Positions 46,201 to 55,018 of a stretch of DNA of 64,000 nucleotides are shown piece by piece. The DNA lies in assembly GCA_023460175.1 (NCBI GenBank), contig JAEWRC010000080.1, forward strand, positions 1-64,000. The letters run 5' to 3'. The notes under the pieces were generated by a model, which worked only from the letters and a program-made list of their open reading frames with translations, was not told the DNA's origin and did no database searches. Position numbers and translations under genes: made by a program. Within the stretch, counting starts at the first letter, position 1. Each line of letters starts with the position of its first letter. The stretch is from Actinomycetes bacterium. GTDB taxonomy: Bacteria > Actinomycetota > Actinomycetes > Mycobacteriales > Mycobacteriaceae.

Positions 46201-48213
46201 ACGAAGCGCTTGGGTGATGTAGCGACGCTCCAACATCCGGGTGTACGTACGATCCAGGTAAGGGGCCGCGAACGCTGCTGCTTGGCGGGAGTCGGAGAAC
46301 ATCAGCAGTTTTCGCCCACCTCCAACTTGGTCGGCGGACTCATCTGCGGCCTCGGGCAGCTGCTGATATAGCGCAGTGGTGACGACGGCAGGGGCGGCGT
46401 TGACGTCGGTGCGGAGCCGTCGAACACCTTGACGCGATTGCGTGCCGCATTCCGTGCAGCGGCTCATTACCCGGGTGGCGCGAGGATGTTCACGAACCAG
46501 CAGCATCTGGCCCCCACCGCAATTCGTGCTTGGACATGCAGTTGCCGCCGCATCAGCAAGCACACCGCAGCCGATGCACAGTCGCCGCGTGGTGGGATCG
46601 GACTTGACCTTGTCCACTTCGGCGAGGGTCAGCTCGTCCTCGTCGCGGATGATATCGCCCTGCTCGTCGGCGAGCACCAGCCAGTTCACTGATCGATCGG
46701 CTGCCTTGGACGGGACGAAGTACTCGCGCCGGTCTCGGTCTTCGACATCGCCCGCCAGGTGAACAGCCCCGCACCGCGTGCAGGTACCGAACTCGAAGAC
46801 CGCGCGCCCAGTCTGCGGGTCTACCTCGTGGCGCCCCAGGAAGATGTGCGGGCCATCGTCATTAAAGCTCACGTAGGCGCCCTCGGTCGCCCGCACGAAC
46901 AGGTGGTAGCGGGCCGATAGGACAGGGTGGCCACCATCGTCCTGGACGCCGCTGCCCAGCTCCACCAGCGCGTCCAGTTTCTCTGCGGAGCCATCGTCAT
47001 TGGGCCACAGTCGTTCCCGCAGGTCATGGACGTCGACCGGTCCCGCTGCGAGTGCATCCTTGAGATCGATCATGGAACGTTCGCTGGCCAGTGCTTCCGC
47101 AGCACTCATCCCCGACGGGATGACCTCGGCGGCGCGCAGTGATCCGGCACGCAGGCCCAGGAGTTGTTCGCCGGTCAGCGTCCACGTCGGCATCGGTGTG
47201 TGCTTTTTTCGCACCGGTTCGATGAGGTCCTGCTTGGTCAGGTCGCCCTCAACGTATTCGAATGTCGCATCGAACAGGTTGGAGGCGAATTCCATGGCCT
47301 CACCACGAGGGTCGTTTCGCACGGATCCGTTGAGCGATGCGGATGTCGCAATGCACTGCAGGCTTGCGCCTGGCGCGACCCGTTGTTTGAGTCGGCGGAG
47401 CAGCAACGCCACTTCGGAACCTTGCGCACCGTCGTAGACATGCGCTTCGTCCATCACGATGAACTGCCAGGTTCCGGCGTGCGGGCCGTCGAATAGGTCC
47501 ATGTCGTCCGGTCGCAGCAGCAGATACTCCAGCATCGCGTAGTTGGTCAACAGCAAATGCGGCGGAGTGCTTCGCATCTCGTCGCGGCTCAGCAGCTCAT
47601 TCGGTAAGCGCCGCTCACCGGGATTCCCCTGTGCAAACTTAGCTTCCGCGTCGCGGGCGTGTTCGGTGGTCTCGCCGGTGTAGCGGCCGAACGTGATCTC
47701 CGGAAGGGCTGCGAGAACCGCACGTAGCCGCTTCAGCTGATCGTTGGCCAGGGCGTTCATCGGGTAGAGCAGTAGGGCCCGAACCCCCGGGCCCAAAGTT
47801 CCGCGGGCAGACTCCTCGATCAACGCGTTGATGATCGGGATGAGGAAGCTTTCCGTCTTTCCCGAGCCAGTTCCCGTGCTCACCACGAGGTTTCGGCCCG
47901 CCGTGAACTTTCTGACCGCGGCTTCCTGATGCACATACAGCGGCCGATCAATCCTGAACGCTTCGCTGTCGATTCCAGCGAAGTCAGGATGTAGAACACC
48001 TTCACCGATGAGCTCCCGACACGTCGCACCTGTCTCGTAGGGCGGCGTCATCTCCAGGATCGGCCCCTTGGTTAGGAGAGTGCTCGCATCGATCTCGGCG
48101 TCGAATGCGGCGGCCAATTTTTCGTTGCGCGGAGCCAGCAGCGTTTTGAGGTAACGCTTGTAGCTCCCCTCGATCTGCTTGGCGGTTTCGAGTGGGTCAA
48201 GCCGGTCGATCAC
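43273..48213 (-). CDS. DEAD/DEAH helicase with DUF1998-type C-terminus (DruE-like)
   Basis: A 1646-aa superfamily 2 helicase. Walker A STGTGSGKTESFLIP is near 110, LLYPMNALANDQLKRL near 150, the DEAH box FIVMDEAHVYDGAQGSEVA near 254, motif VI NYVQRAGRAGRRAA near 1003. Several zinc-binding cysteine sets are spread through the middle (CTRCGAVH, CIGCGVL, CTECGTQ, CQWYQCDDC). The C-terminus has VLFDTVPGGAGAAKRI and CDCGVETSCYGCLRSYRN near 1515, the DUF1998 pattern. The GTG start overlaps the stop of the 1129-aa gene (GTGA), so the two are coupled. A large DUF1998 helicase paired with one other large protein resembles Druantia type III (DruH-DruE), but this is not proven. Confidence 0.85.
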   Translation of the reverse strand: MIDRLDPLETAKQIEGSYKRYLKTLLAPRNEKLAAAFDAEIDASTLLTKGPILEMTPPYETGATCRELIGEGVLHPDFAGIDSEAFRIDRPLYVHQEAAVRKFTAGRNLVVSTGTGSGKTESFLIPIINALIEESARGTLGPGVRALLLYPMNALANDQLKRLRAVLAALPEITFGRYTGETTEHARDAEAKFAQGNPGERRLPNELLSRDEMRSTPPHLLLTNYAMLEYLLLRPDDMDLFDGPHAGTWQFIVMDEAHVYDGAQGSEVALLLRRLKQRVAPGASLQCIATSASLNGSVRNDPRGEAMEFASNLFDATFEYVEGDLTKQDLIEPVRKKHTPMPTWTLTGEQLLGLRAGSLRAAEVIPSGMSAAEALASERSMIDLKDALAAGPVDVHDLRERLWPNDDGSAEKLDALVELGSGVQDDGGHPVLSARYHLFVRATEGAYVSFNDDGPHIFLGRHEVDPQTGRAVFEFGTCTRCGAVHLAGDVEDRDRREYFVPSKAADRSVNWLVLADEQGDIIRDEDELTLAEVDKVKSDPTTRRLCIGCGVLADAAATACPSTNCGGGQMLLVREHPRATRVMSRCTECGTQSRQGVRRLRTDVNAAPAVVTTALYQQLPEAADESADQVGGGRKLLMFSDSRQAAAFAAPYLDRTYTRMLERRYITQALRDPAATGDLTVRDLAVLTQEKANAAGHFPRAMGKIEINQAVNQWISGELMTLETRQSLEGLGLMRVALRPTTPIPMRGFTSLGLTEDESWALLNELAKTVRLQGAVTVLDRVDVKDERFAPRNTRVRMKSVGSDRAKQIISWSPSGASATNSRITFLRKVLADLSIDTPAERILEGCWKLLESSGLLASETERGASGYVYQLDHNQLSVSNGADCQWYQCDDCRLLTAFSVRDICPNSRCTGRLKPFAIPNPAEDTNHYRTVYQTMNTAPLTAREHTAQWTADEAAEIQREFISGAVNVLSCSTTFELGVDVGDLQSVVMRNMPPKTANYVQRAGRAGRRAASAALVVTYAKRSAHDLAQYQEPTKMIAGNMRIPWVPIDNARIARRHAHSVALAAYFRHCYDTRNEKWKTAGLFFSPSETGGPSPAEGVRDYLSPVPTSVHDALTEALPSSVQAEIGVHDGSWVGPLVDLLGRVQEELIQDVNEIESRIEASSKERKFRLSDQLVQTKRTITGRELLGFLANRNILPKYGFPVDTVELSTINAADPVGRRLELDRDLSLAIYDYAPGNQVVAGGKVWTSAGLRKRPDKELVRHKYRICNTCRRFERGNDLDAAAPCPSCGASFKPVRTLIIPEFGFIAANDARDVGSAPPERRWHGGSYVETHGDEIGIFPWSGHNGMKVSARAGVRAWLAVVSDGSGEGFQLCQWCGWATAAERGSRRRKHEKPANGRDCDGPLETISLGHRYQSDIAEFTFDGVPYVKDQEENWLSALYAILEGASYALEITRDDIDGALSWSADHRRSIVLFDTVPGGAGAAKRIAEKIGLVLESAVKRVTDCDCGVETSCYGCLRSYRNGRFHDQLSRGAALQLLAPSSPQANSVPDLLPAGWARLHDAALGLEREMLVALAETGAAQPELGFESSGGIPIAVSWPERSIAVNYGLDPADVEDLKAEGWRVLPLAELLQDGGPVSAQQTIS

Positions 48214-51200
48214 TCGTCTTCTCCGATCAGGTCGCCGCGCCGGTCATACAACACGGCAGCTTCCGCGATGAGCAGGTCGTTGGCCACCATCGTCGGGCAC
48301 AGTTGCGCCATCCGCGACCAATCCCGTAGCAGGCCAGAGTTCAAGTAACGGGCTTCAATTCGTCCGTGGGCTTCGAGCCTCGCCAGGAACGACAGGGTAA
48401 GTGATTGCACCGACATGAGCATCCACGGGTACTCGGCGGTATCGATCCCTTTCAGTCTGTCGATGCGCACCATGATGGTTTCGTGGGCAAGCATGGATGC
48501 TCGCCGCATGGGGTTCAGTACAAGCGACGCTTGCTTCTCGAAGTTGGTCGACCATCCGGAAGCCATCCACTCCGTACGGCGGCACAGCGCTTCGTAAAGC
48601 CCGGCCCGGAGGTTGTCGTGGTGCAGTTGCGCACGCGGTATCTGCTGAATCTCACGCAGCTTCGATTCGATGAGGGCGCCGGGTACCAAACTCATTTCTA
48701 GAACCGCTGAGTCGAAGCACGTCTCATGGAATCGCCCGGTCTTGCCGGTTCGCAACAGTTCGGTCAGGGGCTCGCCGCCACGGTCGCTCAAGTAGGCCAA
48801 CGTTTCCGCGCGTTCAGCCGAAACCTCAAGTCGGCGTTGATACAGCGAGGGCAGGTCGGCGAGTTCAACCATACATCCGAACCACGGGTGTGAATGCAGC
48901 TCGTTGAGCGTCTCTGCGGCACTGAAGTTGTGGTTGACCAGTTCGCTCCGAATCAGCATCGCCATCTTGTCGCTAGCAGAGATGGTGCTGTCACCGAGGC
49001 ATTCCAAGGCTCGTCTCGGATTGTCGGCCAATACCTCGATGAGGCCGGCGAAGCGGTCGGTCTTGCCGTCAGCGTGCAGCCTCGCCAGCGCCGTCCACAC
49101 CTCTGGTTGGGCGCCCACGTCCTGGGGTGCTCGGCACTGCGTGCCGAGATAACGCGCGAGCTTAGTTTGCGCTGGTGTGCCGTCGTCACACCAGCCCAGC
49201 TGGTCTACGCGGAACGCCGACGCGTGTGGAACAGATGGCGGGTCGATGAACGTCCACGGATCATCGACGAAGAGCTGGCAGCACAGCTCGCCTCGGTCGA
49301 TGAAACTCTCGGACAGTACCGCCCGTCCTTCCTTGACAGGGAATGCTTCTGCGGGGCGCCACGGTGCCGTCGTGCTCCAGACATAGACCGCTAGATCATC
49401 AACAGCAGCGACATCACTGAACTCCAGTGCGCCCTCGGTCAGGCTCACGTCCGATGCCAGCAAGCGGGGCCGCGCGGACAGTACTGTGACATCAACCGGG
49501 CCATCGTCGGTGCTTAGCGTCGCCGCTATTCGTCCCGTGGGGTGGTGCCGTGCGGTGTCCGCGAACTGTTGGGTGCGCGTCTCAAACACGTCGCCCTGCC
49601 GGCGCCGCGGGCTGGCGTCGATCTGGATTACGTCGCCGATGTCGGACAGGTAGCCGAACTGAACGCTGCTGATCCCTGGCGCGCGGACGGCAACAAGTCG
49701 GTCCTGTGCGAAGTCCTCGGGGTCACACACGTCCGGCGTCATCCGCCAGGCATTGGGGACACCGGTTTCCCCGCTGCGGATCTCCACGTGGGGCGGTCGC
49801 AGTAGCACCGTGGCCGACGTGTCCTCATTACGTACATCGAGCTTGAGCTCAAGATCGCGGTGTCCGAAGGCGATCGGATCGCCGGATCCAATCGAAATTC
49901 CTTCGCTCTCAACCACTCCGATACACGGAGTAATGCCTCCGGCAGTCGGTACACGAATCGACGGTTCGAAACTGGCGTGCAGCCCTTCGGCGACGAACAC
50001 CGTGCATCGAGCATCCGATCCCATCGGACCGGTCACCAGAATCTCGAAGTATCCGAGTTGCGCTTCCTCGGCGTCATCAAACGGGTCGACACAGGTTTCT
50101 TCGTCCTCGCCATACCACTCCTCCTCGATGATCCAGTCGGGGTCGCCTACCCGGCGCACTTGGACTTTCCATCTCGGGGACGAGTCGGTCCGCGTCGCCG
50201 GCAACATTACCCAGGGCCGCGAGCTGTATACGGCCCGACCTTCCGGCGTAACCACCCCGGTTGCACTATCGCCGAGCAAAAATCGTGGCCGGGCGTCCTT
50301 GCGGACCCGTCGTGGCGTCCCCACGGGCGCGTCGTCCCGCCACAGCTGTAGTGCATCGATATCCCCGAGCTCGATGAACGCGCTACGCCACCGGTGCCAG
50401 CCTGCCGGACACCCGGTATCGGAATACTCAATCGGCCTCGTAGTGTGCGCGTCAACCAGCTGGTGATCGTCGGGGAATACTGTCCAGACGCAGTCCTTCA
50501 ATGCTTCGCGACGGGGAATCCAGCGGCCCTTCTCATCGAAGGTGAGCAGTGGATCTGCTTGCACGACCAGCGGAATCGATGATGGGGCCACAACGCCGGG
50601 GTGCGACACTATGGCTTCGCGGACCGGCGCAGGGACTGCGGCTCGGGCGACAGCAGATTGATGGCCCGCACCCCACCGACGCGCCGCGTGAACTTCACGG
50701 ACCTCGCCATCGAGCGACACCCGCCACGGCAGATCAGAACCGCCGGCCGGCGTCGGCATTTCCAGCACGATTTCGTCGTCATCGATCAGATAGGTAACCG
50801 TCGGCTCAGACAAAACAGCGCCAGTGCGGCGCTTGCGTTGAATCTGCAGCGGCGCATCCTTGAGTTGTAGAACCAACTCGTCGAGCAGCACGCTAGGCAG
50901 CCCCGTGGTGGACGCATTCAGCTCACGGTCGAAAACGGTTGGGTCGTCCGTCGCTTCCTGGATGAACTCAATAATGCGGTCCAGGATGTCGACTGCGAAC
51001 TCTGCGCCGTTTACCAGGAAATTCCGAACCGGCACGTCCAACGTGGATTCCCGGTACTCTTTGCCGGGTTCCTGCAGCCATTCCGTGACTGCCGCGCCGG
51101 TGGCGGGCCGCCCCTGGGTTATGTGTTCGTTGATCACGACTAGCAGACCACGCAGTGAATGAATGGGGATGCCGGCGTGCAGCGCAAGCATCATCACGTA

Positions 51201-51599
51201 CTTGCGGTTGCTGTCCCGTTCGATATCGGGGAATCGCGCCAGCGAGAACTTGTCGAGAATGCCGATGATGCTTCTGCGGATGTCGTTCTCAAAATCGGCG
51301 TTGCGTTCGATACCGAGCTCGTCCCAGAAACTTTCCCAGTAGGCGCCGTGATCGTAGGCGAGGGACGCATGCCCGACAAGCGTCAGGAGGGTCAGCGCCG
51401 GGTATCGCTTGATGATCTTGGGGTAGGCAATGTCCTGCTTCGAGAGGTGCCGCACCGCAGCGCCGTATTTGCGCTGCGCCTCACGGACCTCGCCCTCAGA
51501 GAAGTCGGCCTCGATCACGAGGTTGACCGGTTGCAACCGCTCGCGCCAGTGGTGTTCCTCGTCACTCATCCAATCCGAGAGTGTTCGGTTGTCCGCCAC
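48210..51599 (-). CDS. 1129-aa protein of unknown family, partner of the DruE-like helicase
   Basis: Starts at GTG 51599, preceded by AGGGGGAGGCGCC, a very strong ribosome site; the open frame continues upstream to 51812 but without support. The N-terminal ~330 residues are helical (DWMSDEEHHWRERLQPVNLV, PKIIKRYPALTLLTLVGHAS). The middle (about 330-800) looks like beta-sandwich or Ig-like strands (LELKLDVRNEDTSATVLLRP). The C-terminal third is helical again. No Walker, nuclease or protease motif was found. Position and size suit a DruH-like partner of the following helicase. First gene of the long operon. Confidence 0.7.
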   Translation of the reverse strand: MADNRTLSDWMSDEEHHWRERLQPVNLVIEADFSEGEVREAQRKYGAAVRHLSKQDIAYPKIIKRYPALTLLTLVGHASLAYDHGAYWESFWDELGIERNADFENDIRRSIIGILDKFSLARFPDIERDSNRKYVMMLALHAGIPIHSLRGLLVVINEHITQGRPATGAAVTEWLQEPGKEYRESTLDVPVRNFLVNGAEFAVDILDRIIEFIQEATDDPTVFDRELNASTTGLPSVLLDELVLQLKDAPLQIQRKRRTGAVLSEPTVTYLIDDDEIVLEMPTPAGGSDLPWRVSLDGEVREVHAARRWGAGHQSAVARAAVPAPVREAIVSHPGVVAPSSIPLVVQADPLLTFDEKGRWIPRREALKDCVWTVFPDDHQLVDAHTTRPIEYSDTGCPAGWHRWRSAFIELGDIDALQLWRDDAPVGTPRRVRKDARPRFLLGDSATGVVTPEGRAVYSSRPWVMLPATRTDSSPRWKVQVRRVGDPDWIIEEEWYGEDEETCVDPFDDAEEAQLGYFEILVTGPMGSDARCTVFVAEGLHASFEPSIRVPTAGGITPCIGVVESEGISIGSGDPIAFGHRDLELKLDVRNEDTSATVLLRPPHVEIRSGETGVPNAWRMTPDVCDPEDFAQDRLVAVRAPGISSVQFGYLSDIGDVIQIDASPRRRQGDVFETRTQQFADTARHHPTGRIAATLSTDDGPVDVTVLSARPRLLASDVSLTEGALEFSDVAAVDDLAVYVWSTTAPWRPAEAFPVKEGRAVLSESFIDRGELCCQLFVDDPWTFIDPPSVPHASAFRVDQLGWCDDGTPAQTKLARYLGTQCRAPQDVGAQPEVWTALARLHADGKTDRFAGLIEVLADNPRRALECLGDSTISASDKMAMLIRSELVNHNFSAAETLNELHSHPWFGCMVELADLPSLYQRRLEVSAERAETLAYLSDRGGEPLTELLRTGKTGRFHETCFDSAVLEMSLVPGALIESKLREIQQIPRAQLHHDNLRAGLYEALCRRTEWMASGWSTNFEKQASLVLNPMRRASMLAHETIMVRIDRLKGIDTAEYPWMLMSVQSLTLSFLARLEAHGRIEARYLNSGLLRDWSRMAQLCPTMVANDLLIAEAAVLYDRRGDLIGEDE

Positions 51600-52126
51600 G
51601 GCGCCTCCCCCTAGTGCTTCGAATGCACTGTAAGACAGGTCACCGACACTCGAGCCGGATACCCCAGCGTATTGCAGCAAATATTGACGAACTAAACAGT
51701 TTGTGCAGGTCAAGGTTGCCTGGCGGCCGCCATGGGCCGCCAGCCCGACTAGCCTGATCAGGGTCCGCGAGGATCGAACGCGTCGTACGTTCGGTGGGCG
51801 ATCACGACCCAATACCGGCCAGACGGCTTAACATCGGCCTCAACGCGGACGCCGCAGCCAGCCGCCTCCGCGTCCGCGTCCTACCCCACACACTGGCGAT
51901 GTCCCCGATCCCGCGGCGGCATCCGATACGTGATCCCAGCCCGTCGCAAGTACCTCGACGCCCTCAGCGCAGAAAGACCAAGCGACCTCGCGTGCACAGG
52001 TCCCGATCGATGGGTCAGGTCCGGCTGTTGCAGCCAGAATCGGATTACGCGCCCGAAGAACCGCCTTGGAAACGCCAATGTTCTTGGCTACGTGTAAGCA
52101 CCTCCGCCACATGGCAAACTTCGTGC
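51600..52126. other. Divergent intergenic region, no gene seen
   Basis: This 527-bp stretch separates the 1129-aa gene (leftward) from the HNH gene (rightward) and should hold both promoters. It contains a 9-bp-stem inverted repeat at 51720-51743 (CTGGCGGCC, six-base loop, GGCCGCCAG) and an AT-rich patch at about 51670-51705 with TTGACC-like elements on the minus strand. No convincing coding frame or tRNA was found, and no clear -35/-10 pair at good spacing. Confidence 0.5.
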
Positions 52127-53011
52127 ATGGACAGCGAGCTCGAGCTACAACTGCGCGGCATGATCTTCGATCAGCTCGCCGAGATTGTTGCCGACCACGG
52201 TGTGGTCACCCGTACCCAACTCGAAGCACTCCCGGTGGACGGCGGAATCCGCCGCGTTATCGACCGAAGCCGAGGGATCTGGAATCCGCGGGACTTGAGC
52301 GCGACGCTGTCGGTCGTATCGAACCCTCAAGGACCGTACGAAGACACCAATGTCGGTGACTCACTATTTGCTTATGACTACCGCGCCGGCAGCATCGACG
52401 GAGACAACCGCAAAATGCGGAGGGCCTACGAACTGGGACTGCCAATCATCTTGTTGCGCACGGTGCGCCCCGGAGTATTTGTCCCAGTCTTTCCGGTGTA
52501 CGTCGTTGCCGACGATATAGCCAACCGTCGCTTCATTCTGGCGCTGGACGAGAGCCTGCGCTTCTTCTCTGATCCGCTCCATCTGACACCCGATGAGCGC
52601 AAGTACGCCCAACGGATAGTCAAGCAACGGTTGCACCAACCCGAGTTTCGCGGCCGCATTCTGCTCGCATATCAAGAGCGCTGCACAGTGTGCGCCCTGA
52701 AGCACGGCAAGTTACTTGACGCTGCGCACATTATCGGCGACCACAAACCCCACGGACTACCCGTTATCGAGAACGGGCTCAGCCTGTGCAAAATTCACCA
52801 CGCTGCCTACGACGCGAATCTTCTCGGCATTTCCCCGGACTACCAGGTGCGGATCAACAGCTCGATCATGGAGGAGATCGACGGGCCAATGCTTCGACAC
52901 GGCCTTCAGGAAATGGATGGCCGGTCACTCACCCTGCCGAATCGACGTGCGGACCGTCCGTCAAAAGACCTTCTCGCTGAACGCTTCGACGAGTTCAAGG
53001 AGGCCAGCTGA
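52127..53011 (+). CDS. McrA-like HNH endonuclease
   Basis: A 294-aa protein from ATG 52127 (DSELELQLRGMIFDQLAEIV). The C-terminal part is an HNH nuclease: QERCTVCALKHGKLLDAAHI with IIGDHKPHG, and ENGLSLCKIHHAAYDANLLG. This LCxxHHxxYD ending is typical of McrA/type IV-like HNH enzymes that cut modified DNA. The N-terminal ~190 residues would be the recognition domain (SLFAYDYRAGSIDGDNRKMR). The longer open frame upstream has non-coding character. Divergent from the helicase operon, and probably part of the same defence cluster. Confidence 0.8.
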   Translation: MDSELELQLRGMIFDQLAEIVADHGVVTRTQLEALPVDGGIRRVIDRSRGIWNPRDLSATLSVVSNPQGPYEDTNVGDSLFAYDYRAGSIDGDNRKMRRAYELGLPIILLRTVRPGVFVPVFPVYVVADDIANRRFILALDESLRFFSDPLHLTPDERKYAQRIVKQRLHQPEFRGRILLAYQERCTVCALKHGKLLDAAHIIGDHKPHGLPVIENGLSLCKIHHAAYDANLLGISPDYQVRINSSIMEEIDGPMLRHGLQEMDGRSLTLPNRRADRPSKDLLAERFDEFKEAS

Positions 53012-55013
53012 AGGTCACACGGCAGAAGTGCGATGCGGGGTCGTCGGCAATAGAAGTTGGTCCAACGAAGTCCTCATCGACTGCCTCGGAGCGTCGGGCC
53101 GCAGCGCTCTCGGGCTCCGAAGCCTGAGCCACCACGGGTCCAGACCACCCTCAAGGATTCAACTTGGTACTCCCAGCGATGGGATGGGTGGTGCTGACGA
53201 TCTTGGCGATGCAGTTGTCACGATCGAATCCCTGTTCCGTACACCAGCCGAGCACCTCGTAGGGGTTGTTCGACCACAGCCCGACCACGGTTATCCAGAA
53301 ATTGGGGCCGTCATAGGTCGACCAGTGCCCCGACCACAACAGCTTCACGTCCGGATAGATGCTGCGCAGCCGTAGGTGTTCGTCGAGGATCGCCTCGTTG
53401 TCCCAGGTGATCCCCTTCGCCACCAAACCCACACGCTTGGAACTGATCTGGGGAATCCAACGGTCCGCGAGAACGACGGACACCGACGCCCGGTCCTCGT
53501 TGGCGATCGCACGCAGGCGCGCGAGACTCTGCTGTTCGACATCAGGGACGGGCGTCACAGTGACGGTTTTCGTCGGTGGCGACTTCGGCGGGGCCGCCGA
53601 CGCCGTCGGCTCTGCACGGCCCGGTGTTCCCAGCAGCAACTCGACGCCGGCCTTTGCCTCCGCCTCCGTGTAGCTCATCTGGTGCTTGCCGGCCTGGACC
53701 CGGTAGAAGCGCGCCCCGCCGGGCACATCGTCGACACGGAACTTCAGCAGGCATTCATTGCTGGTACTGCTGCTGCCCTCGATCGAACCCTTCGCCAGCA
53801 GCTCTCCCGACTCGTCCTCGACCAGGATTGGCGTGTCGGGACCGATATCTCCGAAATCCTTTGCGCCGGCGCACCTATATCCGGCGGGCAGGTCCGGGTC
53901 CTTGGCGACATCCGAGGCAAGTCGGACCGTCCCCGCCAGACTGAAAGCCTCCGCGTCCGCCTTCTGGGCTTCCGGCTTGACCGCAAGGTAAGTCACCGCG
54001 CCGACCGCTACCAATAACACCGCTGCGGCCGCCCCGATCCCCAGCAACCGGCGCCCGGTTCGTGGCGGGGACGCCTCCGCCCTGCCGGACTCCGAGACCA
54101 GGCGCGTAGGTGCGGAGAAGGCCGGTGAGCCGGGAGCCGCCACCGGAGCGATCAGCGTGTCGACGTCGTTCAACGAAGACAGTCTTGTCGCCGCGGCCGG
54201 AGACGTCGTCGAATCTTCAAGGGCGTGCACAAAGTCGCCGCACGTTTCAAACCGTTCCTCGGGGTCTTTCGCCAATGCGCGCGCGATCGCCGATTCGAGG
54301 TGCGCAAGGTCAGCACGCGTCTCGCCGAGAGCCGGGGGCGGTGCATTCAGATGCTTGCCGATGACCACCGCAGGGTTGGTGTGAGCGAACACGTGGTCGC
54401 CGGTCAGCAGGTGATACGCCGTCGCAGCCAGCGAGTACTGGTCCGCCCGTCCGTCCAGTTCGAGCCCCATCAACTGTTCCGGGGCCGCATAGGCCGCCGT
54501 ACCGACGGTCATGTTGGTGGCGGTCAGCGCACCCGCGTCGCCGTCGGCTACATCGCGGGCCACCCCGAAGTCCGCCAGCAGGGCGCGGCGCTCGCCGGCG
54601 TCGGACAGCAGAATGTTGGCGGGCTTCACGTCGCGGTGCAACAGGCCCATGCTGTGGGCGTAGTCCAAGGCAGCGGCCACGTCCTTGACGATGTCGAGCG
54701 CCTGTTGAGTGGGCAATCCATTTCGGTGCTGCTGCACCAGCTGGGCGGCATCAGTTCCGTCGACTAAGTCCATGGAGATCCAGAGCCGACCGCGGTACTT
54801 GCCGCGGTCGTGGATACGCACGATATTGGGGTGCCACAGCTTGGACGCCAAATCGGCTTCGCGGTTGAAGCGTTCGATGTAATCGGGGTCCGCGGAGATG
54901 CTCGACCGGAGCACCTTGAGCGCGTCGTGTCGTGGCAGGCGGGGGTGCTGGACGAGGTACACCTCGCCCATCCCCCCTGAACCAAGCTGCCGCTCAATGA
55001 TGTAGCCGGCGAA

Positions 55014-55018
55014 CTTAG
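55014..55018. repeat. Target-site duplication, left copy (CTTAG)
   Basis: CTTAG directly before the IS terminal repeat; the same five bases follow the other end at 56678-56682. Removing one copy and the IS restores the kinase reading frame. Confidence 0.85.

Noticed and set aside
28152..51599. BREX or Dpd (7-deazaguanine) system
   Set aside because: No PglZ, BrxC or Lon-like protein is present for BREX, and no DpdA/Tgt-like or queuosine-type synthesis gene for Dpd; a giant helicase and methylase alone are not enough.
51740..51790. Possible tRNA end (GGATCGAAC-like T-loop)
   Set aside because: No acceptor stem, anticodon arm or D-arm could be folded around it.
51600..51812. N-terminal extension of the 1129-aa protein
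   Set aside because: AGGGGGAGG immediately before the GTG at 51599 marks the start; the upstream part is basic, lacks a ribosome site and has non-coding character.
51794..52126. N-terminal extension of the McrA-like HNH protein
   Set aside because: Arg/Pro-rich shadow-type sequence; protein-like sequence begins at the ATG at 52127.
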